From Paguma larvata (taxonomy: Eukaryota > Chordata > Mammalia > Carnivora > Viverridae), in assembly GCA_030068075.1 (NCBI GenBank), contig CM057831.1, forward strand, positions 7,515,464-7,579,463: DNA of 64,000 nt. The letters are read 5' to 3'. The notes under the pieces are model-generated. The model did not search any database, was not told the DNA's origin, and saw only the letters and a program-made list of their open reading frames with translations. Below, piece by piece: positions 1 through 11,303 of this stretch. The first letter of the stretch is position 1. Every line of letters starts with the position of its first letter. The position numbers were made by a program, and so were the translations under genes.

Positions 1-1189
1 ACGCACCACAATGTGCCTATGTAAAGAACTGAAAAATTTGAAACCCAACTGCACATAATCCAAAGTAACTGTAGACTGTGTTACAAAGGGAAAACCGGAT
101 TCTGAGAATAACCCATTAGAGTTTTTGAGTTGTTTAAATCTTGATTCCTGGGGACCTCTTGCTTTGGGGAATTTTTCAATCCTTGGTTCTAAGTCCCCAT
201 ATTAACCTATCTATCTAGTACAGTCTATACTCTCATGTTAGACATTTTTGATATTGTCCTTGAGGCTTGGCTCATCTACAAGAATTTTTAAGGACTGAAT
301 ATTTTCTATCGATTTTTCTTAAAGTGCACAGACTCACTTCCTTTATATCCATTCTGCTGTTGAGTACATCCAGTAAGCTTTTAAACAAATCTTTCTAAAA
401 ATTGTAAAGGTAATGTCTATTTCTCTGCTGTTATTTCCTGTTTTTGTTTTTCATGTATTACAAGCATTGAGAGAGTAGTTTAAAAATCTACTAATTCCAC
501 CATTAGAGTCACCTTGGGGTTGGGGTCCACTCAGTGTTTTTTCTCCTGAAAAACAGGTCACATTTTCCTGTTTTTTTCATAAACTGAGAAATCAGGGATT
601 GAATTCAAGGTAGTGTAAATGCTATAAAGTCTCTTAACATAAAGACTGTAGGTGCTTCTGTATTTTTCTGATGAATATTGTCTACGTGTTCTTGTTTCAG
701 CATTCAATTGACCTAGTTGGATTCAAACTGCAACCTTCGTTCCTTGGGATGAAGTTCGGCTATCAGTCTGGTTCTTTATCCTTTGCTAAGCAGCTTGGAA
801 TTTGCCCTGCACATGCGTGGTCCAGGAACAGCAAGAGATTTGGTTAAAGATCATACACAGCATTTGGGACCCCCCTACTCTCATTTCTTGGATTCTCTTC
901 TCACTTTCTTTCCAGTGGCTAGCTTTTCTGCCTCAAGTCAGAATGATGGAATATTTGCTATAGGAGCTTCCAACACCCAGACTCGGATTGCAGTTAGGCT
1001 CAAAGCTGTGAAAACATGGAACATACCCAGTACATTCTTTACCCAAGTATCAACCCCTCTTCAAAATCTACCTACTTTTACTTCCTCTCCTGCTCCTTTA
1101 GAGAGTTCCTCCCACCCCGGATCTTATAGTAGTTATTCGTGGAAGGATTAGCTCCATAGAAGCTTACTCGACTATACTAGAAACAGACT
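1..1189. other. Unassigned AT-rich non-coding DNA
   Basis: I see no gene, RNA or confidently named repeat here. The 122-codon open frame at 783-1151 (+) has no recognisable domain, begins with no usable context and is serine/threonine-rich, as expected of chance translation. The stretch looks like unique or very old repeat-derived intergenic or intronic DNA. Confidence 0.5.
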
Positions 1190-1696
1190 AGAATAGAACT
1201 ACCCCCAGTCTTATGGGTTAACTTGCTTCAAGTTAACACACTACTTACTTGCTGACCTAAGTCCCTTGATCTATAGCAGACAGGCCACTGGCCTTGAGGA
1301 GAGGAGACCCGGAAACAACCTCCCTAGTCCACAGACACCAGGAAGTCTATTTGAAGCCACCTGGACTTTCCAATTAGCTTAGCAATTTTTTTTTTAACCC
1401 CTGTGCACAACCCCCGAGCACTGAGGAAATGTCTGTAGCTGGCACCATCGAGTCAGCAATAATCGAGAAATGTTGCAGACTGATGCACTTCCTTCCCTAA
1501 TTAACTGCCCTCGACCCCTTTATAAACCCCTGGGCCAGGCACAAACTTTGGAGCTGGCTTTTAGACAAGACTCTGCCTTTGCCCCAGGTGGCCACGCTCC
1601 AGAATAAAACTCAAACTCCTTTCCAATCAAAACTCTTCTCTTGAGTATTGGCCTTGCTGGTCACCCAGTGGTGACCTAACTGGGGCTTTGGTAACA
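1190..1696 (+). mobile_element. Solo LTR, ERV1-like (approximate borders)
   Basis: The block has the layout of a retroviral LTR on the plus strand: a U3-like part, a TATA box (tataaa, 1521-1526), about 80 bp later a polyadenylation signal (aataaa, 1603-1608), a short R/U5-like part, and a right edge ending near gtaaca (1691-1696). No gag, pol or env sequence follows, so it would be a solo LTR left by LTR-LTR recombination. I could not find the left TG end or a target duplication, so the left border and the family are uncertain. The class assignment rests on overall layout only. Confidence 0.5.
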
Positions 1697-2318
1697 GAAC
1701 CTCCTCCAGTCATTTGAAAGATACATACCCCTCTTCCTCTCTTTGGCAGTAACCCTAAAAATGTTAGTATACACCTTTTGTATTTATTTATCCATTAATA
1801 GAGTTAATCGGCATCTATAGCTTGCCAAAACCAAGACAAACACACCAAGAAGCTTAGCAGAATTTCTATCTTCTCCTTCCTTTGCCGTCATCGTGTCTAT
1901 TGAGATCATCTGAAATTCAGGTTATTAACTCTTTCCACTTAGGATTCGTTAGCTTCTTTGGACCTGTTTTTATTCTGAATTCATTCCTTTCCCCTACTGG
2001 AGTAGATCTTCCGATAATTCTGTCTGAGTAGGAAGTTGGTATCCTCTTAACTTAGTTTTTTAAATCAATATATGTACCTATATTAACCATGTTGTAATGA
2101 CAAAGCTTTTAAGAGCAATAGGCTATATCCGTATTCCTCACTCAAGTTCTATTTTCTACTTCAATTATCTGGTTTTGATATTTTCACTTCAGACATTATT
2201 CACTGGCTTATTACATGGAAGATTAGCATTTCTTTTCACCCTACTTCCCACCCCTGTGGACACATACATCTTTGCCCTGCTCTTCCTCGCAAATGATGAC
2301 AATTTTATTTCATGTATT
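1697..2318. other. Unassigned non-coding DNA
   Basis: AT-rich sequence between the LTR and a SINE. A 76-codon open frame (2097-2327) is hydrophobic by base composition only and runs into the A-tail of the SINE, so it is not supported as a gene. Confidence 0.4.
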
Positions 2319-2532
2319 ATTTTTTAAGGTTTTGGAGACAGAGAGAGACAGCATGTGCATGCACAAGTGGGGGAGGGGCAAAGAGAGAGAGAGGGAGACA
2401 CAGAATCGGAAGCAGGCTCCAGGCCCTGAGGTGTCAGCATAGAGCCCACTGAGGGGCTTGAACCCACAAACTGTGAGATCAAGAACTGAGCTGAAGTAAC
2501 ACACTTAACTGACTGAGCCACCCACACGCCCC
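2319..2532 (-). mobile_element. SINEC_Fc-type tRNA-Lys SINE
   Basis: Minus-strand copy: T-rich tail at the left, then the purine-rich complement of the CT tract, the cagagcccactgaggggctt segment, and the tRNA head complement ending gagccacccacacgcccc. It is somewhat diverged (cacacgcccc for caggcgcccc). No clear target duplication was seen. Confidence 0.93.
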
Positions 2533-2569
2533 AAAAGATAACAGTTTTAATCTCTCAGATTTCATATTA

Positions 2570-3085
2570 CTACTTGTATTCATTTCTTATTACTGCCAAA
2601 ACAGAATACCACAAACTCACAGCTGAAATTGACACAAATCTGTTACCTTATATTCTGCAGGTCAGAAGTAAAAACTGAGTCTCACTGGGGTGGAATCAGG
2701 GTGCTAGCAGGGCTGCTTCCCTCTGGAAGTTCTGGGGGAGAATCTGTTACCCTGTGTTTTCCAGTTTCCAGAAACTAGCTCCCTTCCTCAGCGTGTTCCC
2801 TTCCTCCGTCTTCCACCTAGTCTCGTAACGTCTTCACGTCTCACACTCTGACTCTTTGCTTTACCATCCCACCTCCTTCCCTTTTGCTAACCCTCCCACC
2901 TCTCTCTTACAAGGACACTTGTGGTTACATTGGGCTCACCTGGATAATCTCCCAGCTTAAGATCCCTGACTTAATCACATCTACCCATCTACGTAAGTCA
3001 GTGTATTCACAGGCTCCGGGGGTTAGGATATGGCCATCTCGGGGAGCGGGCAGCATCACTCTGCCCACCACACTAGGATTAAGTC
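2570..3085 (+). mobile_element. MLT1-type LTR (ERVL-MaLR)
   Basis: The order of segments matches the MLT1 LTR consensus as I know it: attaccacaaactcacag-like start, a 'ctgcaggtcagaagt' segment, 'ggcagggctgcttccctctgg', 'cttacaaggacacttgtggtt', 'ttaatcacatct', 'attcacaggctccgggg', and an end resembling ctgcccaccaca. The family is an ancient placental-mammal LTR. There is no internal sequence, so this is a solo LTR. Borders are approximate. Confidence 0.85.
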
Positions 3086-3282
3086 AATATTTCTCATTGA
3101 TGAATCGCATGGTATACTCTGATTATGTTTTCATTCCTCATACAGTTTTTGTTGGTGTCGATGATTATCTTTTGTTGTTTTCTTAATTTTCTGTGAACAT
3201 ACAGAATTGTTTTTTCTATTCTATGTTAGAATAATAAAACTCTTCTTAATATATCGAACAAACTGGGTAAATGATTAGTTCC

Positions 3283-3938
3283 TGTGATGGTTAATTTTAT
3301 GTGTCAATTTGGCTAAAAACCACAATGCACAGATAGTTGGTGAAACATTATTCTAGATGTTTCTGTGAAGATTTTTTTTTTTTACGTGAGACTACTGTAA
3401 TTAAAGTCTAATGTAAATCAGTAGACTTTGATTAATGCAGATTGCCCTCCATGATGTGTATGGGTCTCATTCAATTAGTTGACAGTCTTAATAGAAAAAG
3501 GCTGGGGCTCCTGCAAAGCTCAGTCTGTTGAACATCAGACTCTTGACTTTGGCTCAGGTCACGATCCCAGGATTGTAGGATCCAATCCCACACCAGGCTC
3601 CAAGCTGAGTGTGGAGCCTCTTTGAGATTCTCTTTCCAAAATTAAATATATATGTATATATGATATTATATATATATTTATATATGGAAAAAGACTGACT
3701 TTCCCTGAAGAAGTGGGAATTCTCCCAGCTGACTGTCTGAATCCTAATTGAACTTCTTTCCTAGGTCTCCGGCCTCACAGCCCACCTTGCAGATTTCGGA
3801 TATTCCAAGACTCCACAATATCATGAGCCAATTTGTTAAAGTAAACCTCTCTCTCTCTCTGTCTCTGTCTCTCTTTCTCCCTCGGGATATATATACATTC
3901 TTGTGGCTTTGTTTCTCTGGAAAACCCTGACTAACACA
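3283..3938 (+). mobile_element. MLT2-type LTR of ERVL, split by a SINE
   Basis: It starts tgtgatggttaattttatgt and ends ccctgactaacaca, both hallmarks of MLT2 LTRs. The part in between follows that family except for an old SINE at 3505-3687. An A-T rich tail region with ctctctctct and the tatatata segment precedes the end, as in the family. The sequence that follows has the ERVL primer site, so this is a 5' LTR of a largely lost provirus. Confidence 0.85.
3505..3687 (+). mobile_element. Old SINEC copy inside the MLT2 LTR
   Basis: It is a diverged plus-strand carnivoran SINE (tRNA head near 3505-3560, 'gactttggctcaggtcacgatc' box, AT-rich tail). A 10-bp flanking duplication, aaaaaggctg (3495-3504) against aaaaagactg (3688-3697), marks it as an insertion into the LTR. 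It is more diverged than the SINEC_Fc copies, so it belongs to an older carnivoran subfamily. Confidence 0.8.
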
Positions 3939-4045
3939 GACTTTGGTACCAAGAGTAGGTCTAGAAAAACAGAGTCTTAAGGATACATTTTCTGACTTGG
4001 TTCTGGCATCTCTGGGATTGGTTCTCAGAGAACCAATCTGACAGA
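3939..4045 (+). mobile_element. ERVL internal start with tRNA-Leu-type primer site
   Basis: Directly after the MLT2 LTR comes tggtaccaagagtagg (3944-3959), the primer-binding-site form typical of ERVL elements (tRNA-Leu). Only about 100 bp of interior can be followed before similarity fades. It is a decayed proviral remnant with no coding capacity. Confidence 0.65.
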
Positions 4046-5014
4046 CTTAAAAGTGCTAATGACTTTATTTCTAGTAATAAAAAATGATGTCCTTATAAGG
4101 AGAGAAGACGAGGACACAGGCAAGTAGAGAGAAAAAGCCATTTGAAGAGTTAGGGAAAAGACAGTCATCTACAAGCCAAGTAAAGATGCCTTGGAAGAAA
4201 CCAAGCAAATCGACATTTCGATCTGGGACATCTAGCCTCTGAAAAAATAAATCTTTGTTGTATAAACCAGCCATCAACTAACTCTTCACAATAATTGCTA
4301 ATTTCTTAGTTTCTCATTTTTTTAGCCTGTTCTTATTTAAGTGATGTAATATTCTGTGTTCCTTCTGAGGATATTACCTTGACTTTTACCTGTTTTCTAC
4401 AGTGTCCTTCCAGTCTATCGAGTGCAGGTTGGTTTTGTTTTGTTTTGTAATTAATTTCCACAACGTTAGGCAGTTCTTGCTGCCTATTTATCCTCTCCAA
4501 GAGTCTCCCTGGTCTATGTCAGTGGACTTTTTTTTGAGGGCGGGCAGTCTTGCCTCAAGTGACCTGAGGTACTTTAAAAAATACGATATACCCTAAGCAG
4601 GTGATAATAGTTATTTTGAGGAGCATAGTTTTCCTGCTTCCGGGTGTAGCAAGTCCCCTAGTATATTACCCTTCCTCTTTTGTGCAGGGACCCATACTCA
4701 CAGTCTGAACCTGGAAGTTAACGTCCTGTGGGCTGCGTCTTGGTACAAGCAGACACGGAATGTCGTTGTCTCACGGGGTCAACTCCTCTGGACATCCAGA
4801 ATGCATTCCTTTAATCGCTTTGCGGATATTTCCTTTGCTCTACATCTTCCACCTGAAGCACTTCCAGAGCCGCTGCCACCTTCTCTAACGGTCCTGTCAC
4901 ATGTTGTGAACAACAGTTTCTTCTGTTAATCTATGTGTACATTCTGTCTTTTGTGGATGCACCATCTCTGCTATGTATTTTTGTTTTACCTACTTTTATA
5001 AATTTAATCCTTTA
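4046..5014. other. Unassigned non-coding DNA
   Basis: I recognise no gene or named repeat. The short open frames at 4071-4277 (-) and 4402-4596 (+) lack domains. A T/A-rich run near 5010-5045 belongs to the target site and tail of the next SINE. Confidence 0.4.
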
Positions 5015-5251
5015 TTTTTTTATTTTATTTTATTATTTTTTAAACGTTTTATTTATTTTTGAGAGACATAGAGACAGAGCATGAGCAGGTGAAGGGCAGA
5101 GAGAGAGAGGGAGACACAGAATCGGAAGCAGGCTCCTGGCTCTGATGAGCCATTAGCACAGAGCCCGACGCGGGGCTCGAACTCACAGACCGTGAGATCG
5201 TGACCTGAGCCGAAGTCGGCCGCCCAACCCACTGAGCCACCCAGGCGCCCC
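5015..5251 (-). mobile_element. SINEC_Fc-type SINE
   Basis: Well-preserved minus-strand copy from a T-rich tail to the head complement ending ccacccaggcgcccc. It retains gagcccgacgcggggctcga, a young-subfamily segment. It is flanked by an imperfect duplication, taatccttta (5005-5014) and ttatccttta (5252-5261). Confidence 0.96.
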
Positions 5252-6899
5252 TTATCCTTTAAACAATATCTTTTATGCTATATCTAAGGGTTTAGGTCAG
5301 GAGGTAGAGACAGGAGTTTGTAGTCAATTGTTAATTTGTGTGTTTTTTTTTTTTTTGGTGTGCTATGCAATAGTTTAAATAGCACCGAAATTAGTATTTT
5401 AGGTCTTGACAGAAATTATCTTAAAAATCGAAACCCTCTGGGCCTGTTTGTTTGAAAACCCTTCCTTTTATACGGCTCTTTTAATCTGATACAAATTTGG
5501 CATAGTGAATTCTTATGACTTTCAAACTCTCCTGTGTATTTCTAGGTATGTTTTCCAAATACTGTTTACCTGTGTAATGAGAAATTTTTAGGGCAAAGAT
5601 AATTCATCTTGTTTCCTCCACGGTGCTTTATCTCTTTCAAAGTGCTCACTATACTGGCTGGCACTGGTTATGGTTCAGGGAACTACGACTTTTGCCAACA
5701 CCAAGTACGTGGCTCATGATGTACTTTTGTATATCCTAATCATCTTTAAAGCTATGGCTATCAACAGGAGGCAATGAAAGTTAGCATGGCCTTTAATTTA
5801 CTTAGTTTCACAATCGTATCATCTCCTGAATACGTCATTTGTACAGTTGCAGGCTTGGTAAGCGTGGTAAGCTCGGTAACCTCCTCACCCTTCTCATGGA
5901 TCCATATTCTGGGAAAAAGTAAGCACGTGGCCCTGTGTGACTCGACGGTCACTTCTCTGAAGTATAGCAGGGTGTTATTAGTAACCTTTGCATGTCTTTT
6001 CCTTCTGTGGCATTTGGGAACTTCTTGGGAGGGCATTTCTGAAAGCATGATTTTGTTTTATTTTTTTCAGAATGGTCTACCAAAGAGCTCAATTCTGTAT
6101 TTCTAAGAATATAAGTGTTCCTCTTTTTTATCTCTACCGTTGGGATCTTTCAAAATCCACTTAGAAGAAGTGCTTTTACCCTTGTACTTTTACTGCAGAA
6201 TTTGTTATATTTTATGTGAGAATTTTTCTTCCTCTCTGATAAGCCAGGCCTGTAGCCCAAATCCGTAAGTTTCTAGCTATGTGAATGTAGGGCAAACCCT
6301 CTGAGCTCCTCTGACCATAGCTGCCTGTTAAAAAAACTGGAGGAGTTAACACTGTATCCACATAAGGAAAGCACAGTGCTTAGTTTGGCACCTAAGGATT
6401 AATACACATGCTGTCAGTCATAATCATCATCGTTGTTGCCTTTATGTTCCAACTGCTCTCCCGTAATACTGTGCAAAAACTCCAACATAAACTTGTAGGA
6501 GCTATCTGAGGGATTGCCTACCACAGGAAAGTAATCACAGCACCCTGTCTTATCGGCCTCTGTTACGAATACCGGCCTCTGTGTATTTGATCTTTAGTTA
6601 AGCAGCCCTGTGTGGGCACCACCTGTGCCCGTCCGTGGTGTTCCTGGAAAGTGTGCTTCTAAAGCCTGCTTATTCCCTTCTCTCTCTGGAAGTGATAACC
6701 CGCCAACCTCTGAGTGCTAGCAATTTGCAAGGTATTGATTTACCTGACTCTTGCACTGCCTCCTAGAACACACGCACACATTGTAAAACTTGTTTCTTCC
6801 TTTATACAATTGGATTTCTTTTATTTTCCGTGTTCTTGACAATAGTCCAATTTCGATCTTTGCCCCAGAATTTTAGTGCTGTGTTTTCCTTTTCAACCA
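5252..6899. other. Unassigned non-coding DNA
   Basis: No gene is supported. Overlapping open frames of about 100 codons on both strands at 5761-6106 show no domain or codon pattern that I recognise. The mixed unique-looking sequence contains a T-run near 5342-5357. Confidence 0.4.
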
Positions 6900-7095
6900 G
6901 TTCTTTTAGCACTGATATCAGCTAATGCCCCAAACACATCTCTGCTGATATCAGTAATACCCAATCCCATCTCTGCTGACATCAGTTAATGCCCAAACCC
7001 ATGCTCACCAATATCAGTTAATGTCTCAAATCCCTCTCCATGTGGACTGAGTGGAGACGTGTTTGGGGCATTAGCTAACATCAGTGCTGAAAGAA
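6900..7095. repeat. Tandem units closed by an inverted copy (hairpin-forming)
   Basis: Four imperfect direct units of about 32 bp start near 6912, 6944, 6975 and 7007. Each carries a core like ctgatatcagctaatgccc. They are followed by one unit in the opposite orientation at 7054-7095. The outer arms 6900-6941 and 7054-7095 are reverse complements with about 4 mismatches in 42. I do not recognise a repeat family, and the unit core itself contains the small palindrome tgatatca. Confidence 0.8.
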
Positions 7096-7229
7096 CAGAT
7101 TGTTTTGTTTTGTTTGTTTTGTTTGTTTTTTGTTTCTTTAAACAGAGCAATATACCTCTGCGGCAAAAATCAACATTATAATAAAGTATAAACAAAATTA
7201 GATTGTTAAATTACAAATATCATAGGCAA

Positions 7230-7400
7230 CATTTCTTGGGAGCTTAAAAGGTGCCAATGACTCAGCTAAACATTTTCTTGGGCAATGCCGTCATTCCGCC
7301 CAACAATCCTTGAGCTAGTTTCAATGATTATCCCCATTTCATGGCTGAGAAAACAGAGACTTTAAAGGATTGAATGACTAATTCATGGTCACACACATCT
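7230..7400 (-). mobile_element. MIR SINE remnant
   Basis: Contains the complement of the MIR core: a 'ccccatttcatggctgagaa' stretch followed by 'ggtcacacacatctg', in MIR antisense order. It is old and diverged, with approximate borders. Confidence 0.6.
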
Positions 7401-8695
7401 GTTGAGCAATGACTCCCGGATACAACTCCGGGGTTTATTAAAATAAAGTACACTCCTATGCTCTCCTCTTGAATTCTAAACCAAAATCATCAGAAAGACA
7501 GAGATCAAAAGTTTGCTCTTCTACTGCTATGGAAATTGGACTAGAGTTGGACTGGCTTATGCAACAACAATCCCTACTCCTTACTTTTCAGTGTCCCTCA
7601 GTTTAATCATGAACAAGTTTGGTTTTGCAGGACAGACACACCTAACCAGCTTTCTGCCTTATATCACTCCAGGATGGAGAGGAGAAAAGTAGAGAGTAAA
7701 TTCCTGCACACTATTTTTATTACTAATGAAGACTTGGTTTAAATTTGCCAAATGACTTTCCGTGCCAAACCTCATGATCAGGCAGACTCAGCCACCAGAA
7801 TTTCACTGCTAAGGAAGCTGCCATTATGGACAGGAAGGAGAAGCCTCTACAGCTTCCACCATATTCCTCTAGCTGTGTCTTCCTGGCTTCCTTGATGTCA
7901 TTATTCTTGTTCTTTCCTTTCTTGGAACTTAACAACAGCTGGGATATGTCTGAGCCAAGGCTTGGAATTTCCCCTCTTTAGGCCAGTTGCATAAATCTCA
8001 GGCTTGGATATTTTCCCAGCTGTGATCCCAGGTTCTCTTTGCTTCAGCTGTTGTGGTAGGGCTGGAGGGAAAGTAAAATGCCCTCTGTCACTTGGGGAAT
8101 GCTCTGAGAGACTTGAACCTTACACTACAACTAATGTGCCCATTCTTTCTCTACCAATAGTTGCCAGGTCAACACTGGTTTGTAGAAGAATCACCTGACA
8201 CTGTCTTAATAAAGAACAGATTCTTAGGCCTGTCCAACCCAATACCCCCCCCAACCCCTCATTCCTTGTTTGGGATGGCTCACTCCCACACCCATTATGG
8301 AGTGAATTCTTGAATGTCGCCACCCTTCCAGTTGTTGTCCTAGGTCAGCCAGCTCACCGTGGTGCTGACCGACCTCAGTGTGGCTGGTTTCTTTGGGGCT
8401 TTCCATACTGGGCTTTGGCACTCTTTGAGGCACGCAGATAGGTCATCTGCTAGGCCTCAAGAGACTCATCCATTTTTGCAATGAATATTCAAACACTTTA
8501 ACTAAAAAATATTCCAGGCAGCCATCTTCCTTTTGCAGTATTTAAGCAAACCTTATCTTTTTAATCTTGCGAATGTGTCCTAATGGAATAAAGAGTCGCC
8601 ACCGAGTGCAGGGGGTTGTCAGGCAAGGCTTGAATGTCCCTGCAATAGACATTTATTTAGCTAAGTAATCATATGCCAAGGCTTAGGTTCAGCCT
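7401..8695. other. Unassigned non-coding DNA
   Basis: No gene or named repeat is recognised. The stretch includes one RE1/NRSE-like site, listed separately, and a C-run near 8246-8252. Short open frames (7723-7935, 8004-8198, 8120-8433) are overlapping chance frames. Confidence 0.4.
8349..8369 (+). promoter_or_regulatory. RE1/NRSE-like (REST-type) half-complete motif
   Basis: The 21-bp segment contains accgtggtgctga, which matches 12 consecutive positions of the complement of the REST-binding RE1 consensus. The other half keeps gct and cc but has two central mismatches. Such a site may be weak or functionless, and no neuronal gene is visible nearby. Confidence 0.3.
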
Positions 8696-8699
8696 GGAA

Positions 8700-8815
8700 T
8701 GTTCTCGAATTTAGATTGGCTGGTACATTTTGTGTGTTATGATGCTTCCCAGCTGCATAACCATAGCTCTGTGCCTCAGTTTCTTATCCGTAAAGTGGAA
8801 ATCATGAGAGTACTT
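8700..8815 (+). mobile_element. MIR SINE remnant
   Basis: The central MIR signature is visible on the plus strand (ctctgtgcctcagtttctta followed by a taaagtggaaat segment). It is diverged and cut on the right by the tail of the adjoining SINE. Confidence 0.65.
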
Positions 8816-8834
8816 ACTAATATTGTTTTTTTTT

Positions 8835-9048
8835 AAATTTTTTTTAATGTTTTATTTTATTTTTGAGACAGAGAGACAGAGCATGAGCGGGGGAGGGGCA
8901 GAGAGAGAGGGAGACACAGAATCTGAAGCAGGCTCCAGGCTCTGAGCTGCCAGCACAGAGCCCGACGCGGGGCTCGAACTCACAGACCGCGAGATCATGA
9001 CCTGAGCCGAAGTCGGACACTCAACCGACTGAGCCACCCAGGCGCCCC
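8835..9048 (-). mobile_element. SINEC_Fc-type SINE
   Basis: Near-consensus minus-strand copy with gagcccgacgcggggctcga and the terminal gagccacccaggcgcccc. Both sides carry tgtttttttttt-like sequence (from 8823 and from 9049), consistent with a T-rich target duplication. Confidence 0.96.
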
Positions 9049-9308
9049 TGTTTTTTTTTTAATGTTAACATATAAGCATGATCAAAATAGTATCAAGCAA
9101 ACTGGAGAGGTAAGGGAGTAATCAAAATACATAAAAATTTTTTTAAACAAAGACTTTACTTGGACGTTTTAGACCTATTTATTTTATGTAGAGTTTTAGA
9201 ATTTACAAACTTTCGACTTTCCTATACTTTATCAATTTGATATATAGATACTTATTACCTACATTTTGTAGATGGGACAAACTCAGGCTCAGGTGGATTA
9301 CATGTCTT

Positions 9309-9526
9309 TTTTTAATGTTTGTTTATTTATTTACTTATTTTTGAGAGGGGGGAGGGAGTGCTTGAGCAGGGGAGGGGCAGAGAGAAAGGGAGAGAGGGTC
9401 CTAAGCAGCCTCTGCACTGTCAGCTCAGAGATGAATGGGGGGCTCCATCTGGCAAACTGTGAGATCATGACCTGAGTAGAAATCAGGAGTCTGACACTTA
9501 ACCGACTGAGCCACCCAGGTGCCCCA
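9309..9526 (-). mobile_element. SINEC_Fc-type SINE
   Basis: Minus-strand copy from tttaatgtttgtttattt to gagccacccaggtgcccc. It is flanked by 13-bp imperfect duplications, gattacatgtctt (9296-9308) and gattctatgtctt (9527-9539). The middle is more diverged than in neighbouring copies, so it is older. Confidence 0.94.
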
Positions 9527-9539
9527 GATTCTATGTCTT

Positions 9540-10720
9540 GATTAACGTGGAAAAGTGAATAAATAGCAGAAGTTGGGGAGATGGTCCAGAGCCTCACCCC
9601 GTCACCTATTTCCCTGTCCTTTTAATTCGGCTCTTTGGTTGGAATTGTAGATGAGATTTCTATTTAGTGAGCATGGCTCTTCGGTAGCAAAGCTAGGAAA
9701 AACTGTGTTTTTCCATCCCTCTTTTGTGTCTATGGGTTTTGCTTTCCTTGGTGCTACCGGAGCTCATTGTAACCCAGCTCAGTCCTAGACACATGAGCTG
9801 ATCTGCCTGGAGAGCAGGATTGTTTTCCTTGGTAAGCTGTGTCTGGCTTGAATGTAGCCCTTGGCGTTCCCCTTCTGCTAAGTTCTAGAGATCAGAGACC
9901 TTGCCTTCAAAACACCGTTAGTATCCATTGGAGATGCGCCACAGTTTGGCTTCGCCCTAGAAATTCAGCCAAAAAATATGCTATTCAGCCTTGGCTTCAT
10001 CATGTTTCAGCTTCTGGATGTCAAAATAGTCTAGACAGATGTTTAAACAACTTTGGGCACCTTTGAGCTTGTCTATGGTTAATAACAACGTCATGCTGTG
10101 GTTTGCTACTATGTCTAACCAGTTTAGCAACATTCAGTAATACAAACATGACACGACTATTCAGATTATCAGTGATTTTTTAAATATAAGGGAGCATTCT
10201 AGATGTAATTTAGAGTGAAAACCTTTATATGCGTTTTATATATGAACATTCTTAGTCCATTACAAGTATGAAGGCATATTTATTATTGCAATTATAAAAC
10301 TGAACAATAATGAAAGATCTTCATTTTTTGTACAAAAATAATTGAGTCTTTAAATAGATAAATAAGGATATAGGTTAGCAGTTAATATAAAAATTAAGGG
10401 GAGATATCTTAGTGGGATAACTTCAGGAAGTTATTCTTTCTCAGCAAATAAATATTTATAAAAATTTAAATAATACGAAGCAGAATAATAAAAATGTGAT
10501 TGTATGATAGTTCTAATGCTTACAAAATCATTAGATCTATATTAAACAAAATAAGCTGTAGGAACTGTACATAAATTCTACTTTTCTAATTCCATTTAGG
10601 CTGTGGTTCTTTTAAAAAAATTTCTTTGGGGAATTCTTTATATCTTGTAAGAACGAAGTAAGAATGTCAACTTGGTGACTTCCAAATTTCATGAAAAGGG
10701 AAAACTCTAAAATGACATGT
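9540..10720. other. Unassigned AT-rich non-coding DNA
   Basis: No gene, RNA or named repeat recognised. From about 10080 to 10700 the composition is very AT-rich with many short A or T runs. Confidence 0.4.
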
Positions 10721-10735
10721 AAGAACTCGCCATGA

Positions 10736-10955
10736 GGGACACCTGGTTGGCTCAGCCGGTTAGGCATCTGACTTTGGCTCAGGGCATGATCTTGCGGTTC
10801 ATGAGTTCAAGCCTCACATTAGGCTCTGTGCTGACAGCTCAGAGCCTGGAACTTGCTTTGGATTCTGTGTCTCCCTCTCTCTCTGCCCCTCTCCTGTTCA
10901 TACTCTCTCTCTCTCTCTCAAAAATAAATAAACTTAAAAAAAATAAAAAAAAAAA
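10736..10955 (+). mobile_element. SINEC_Fc-type SINE with perfect target duplication
   Basis: Plus-strand copy: head (ggacacctggttggctcagc), CT-rich region, aaaaataaataaac and a long A-rich tail. Perfect 15-bp target duplications aagaactcgccatga lie at 10721-10735 and 10956-10970. Confidence 0.97.
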
Positions 10956-11040
10956 AAGAACTCGCCATGATAAAAAAAAAATACTGGAGTATTTCCAGGA
11001 AGGGAAACCAATCACTGGTCCATAGGAATTTTTCAATCTC

Positions 11041-11237
11041 GGGACACCTTGGTGGCTCAGTTGTTTGAGCGTCCGACTTTTGATTTCAACTCATGCCATG
11101 ATCTCACAGTCATGAGACAGAGCCCTGTGTCACACTCCACGTGGAGTATGGAGCCTGCTGGGGATTCTCTCTCTCCCTCTGCCCCTCCCCGCTTGCGAGC
11201 TCTCTCTCTCTCAAAAAATTTAAAAATTTCAAAAAAA
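11041..11237 (+). mobile_element. Older SINEC copy; landing pad of the L1
   Basis: Diverged plus-strand SINE (gggacaccttggtggctcag head, CT region, A/T-rich tail). It is flanked by ggaatttttcaatctc (11025-11040) and ggaattcttcagtctc (11238-11253), a 16-bp duplication with two differences. The LINE-1 target site begins inside its tail at 11222, so the SINE predates the L1. Confidence 0.9.
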
Positions 11238-11303
11238 GGAATTCTTCAGTCTCACTAGCAAGCATTGTGAGGCCTCTCTACCTTGAAATCTTCTTTGTCC
11301 TTT
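11222..11303 (+). repeat. 82-bp target-site duplication, 5' copy
   Basis: This block is repeated without a single difference at 16235-16316, on the other side of the LINE-1. It begins in the A/T-rich SINE tail at attt|aaaaa, a canonical TT/AAAA L1 endonuclease site, and ends with cttctttgtccttt. It is part of the original locus, not of the L1. Confidence 0.93.

Noticed and set aside
6900..7095. CRISPR-like array of direct repeats
   Set aside because: The units adjoin without spacers, are imperfect, and the genome is mammalian.
10736..11237. tRNA-like head segments that could be read as tRNA genes
   Set aside because: They are the 5' parts of SINEs, with CT-rich bodies, A tails and target duplications.
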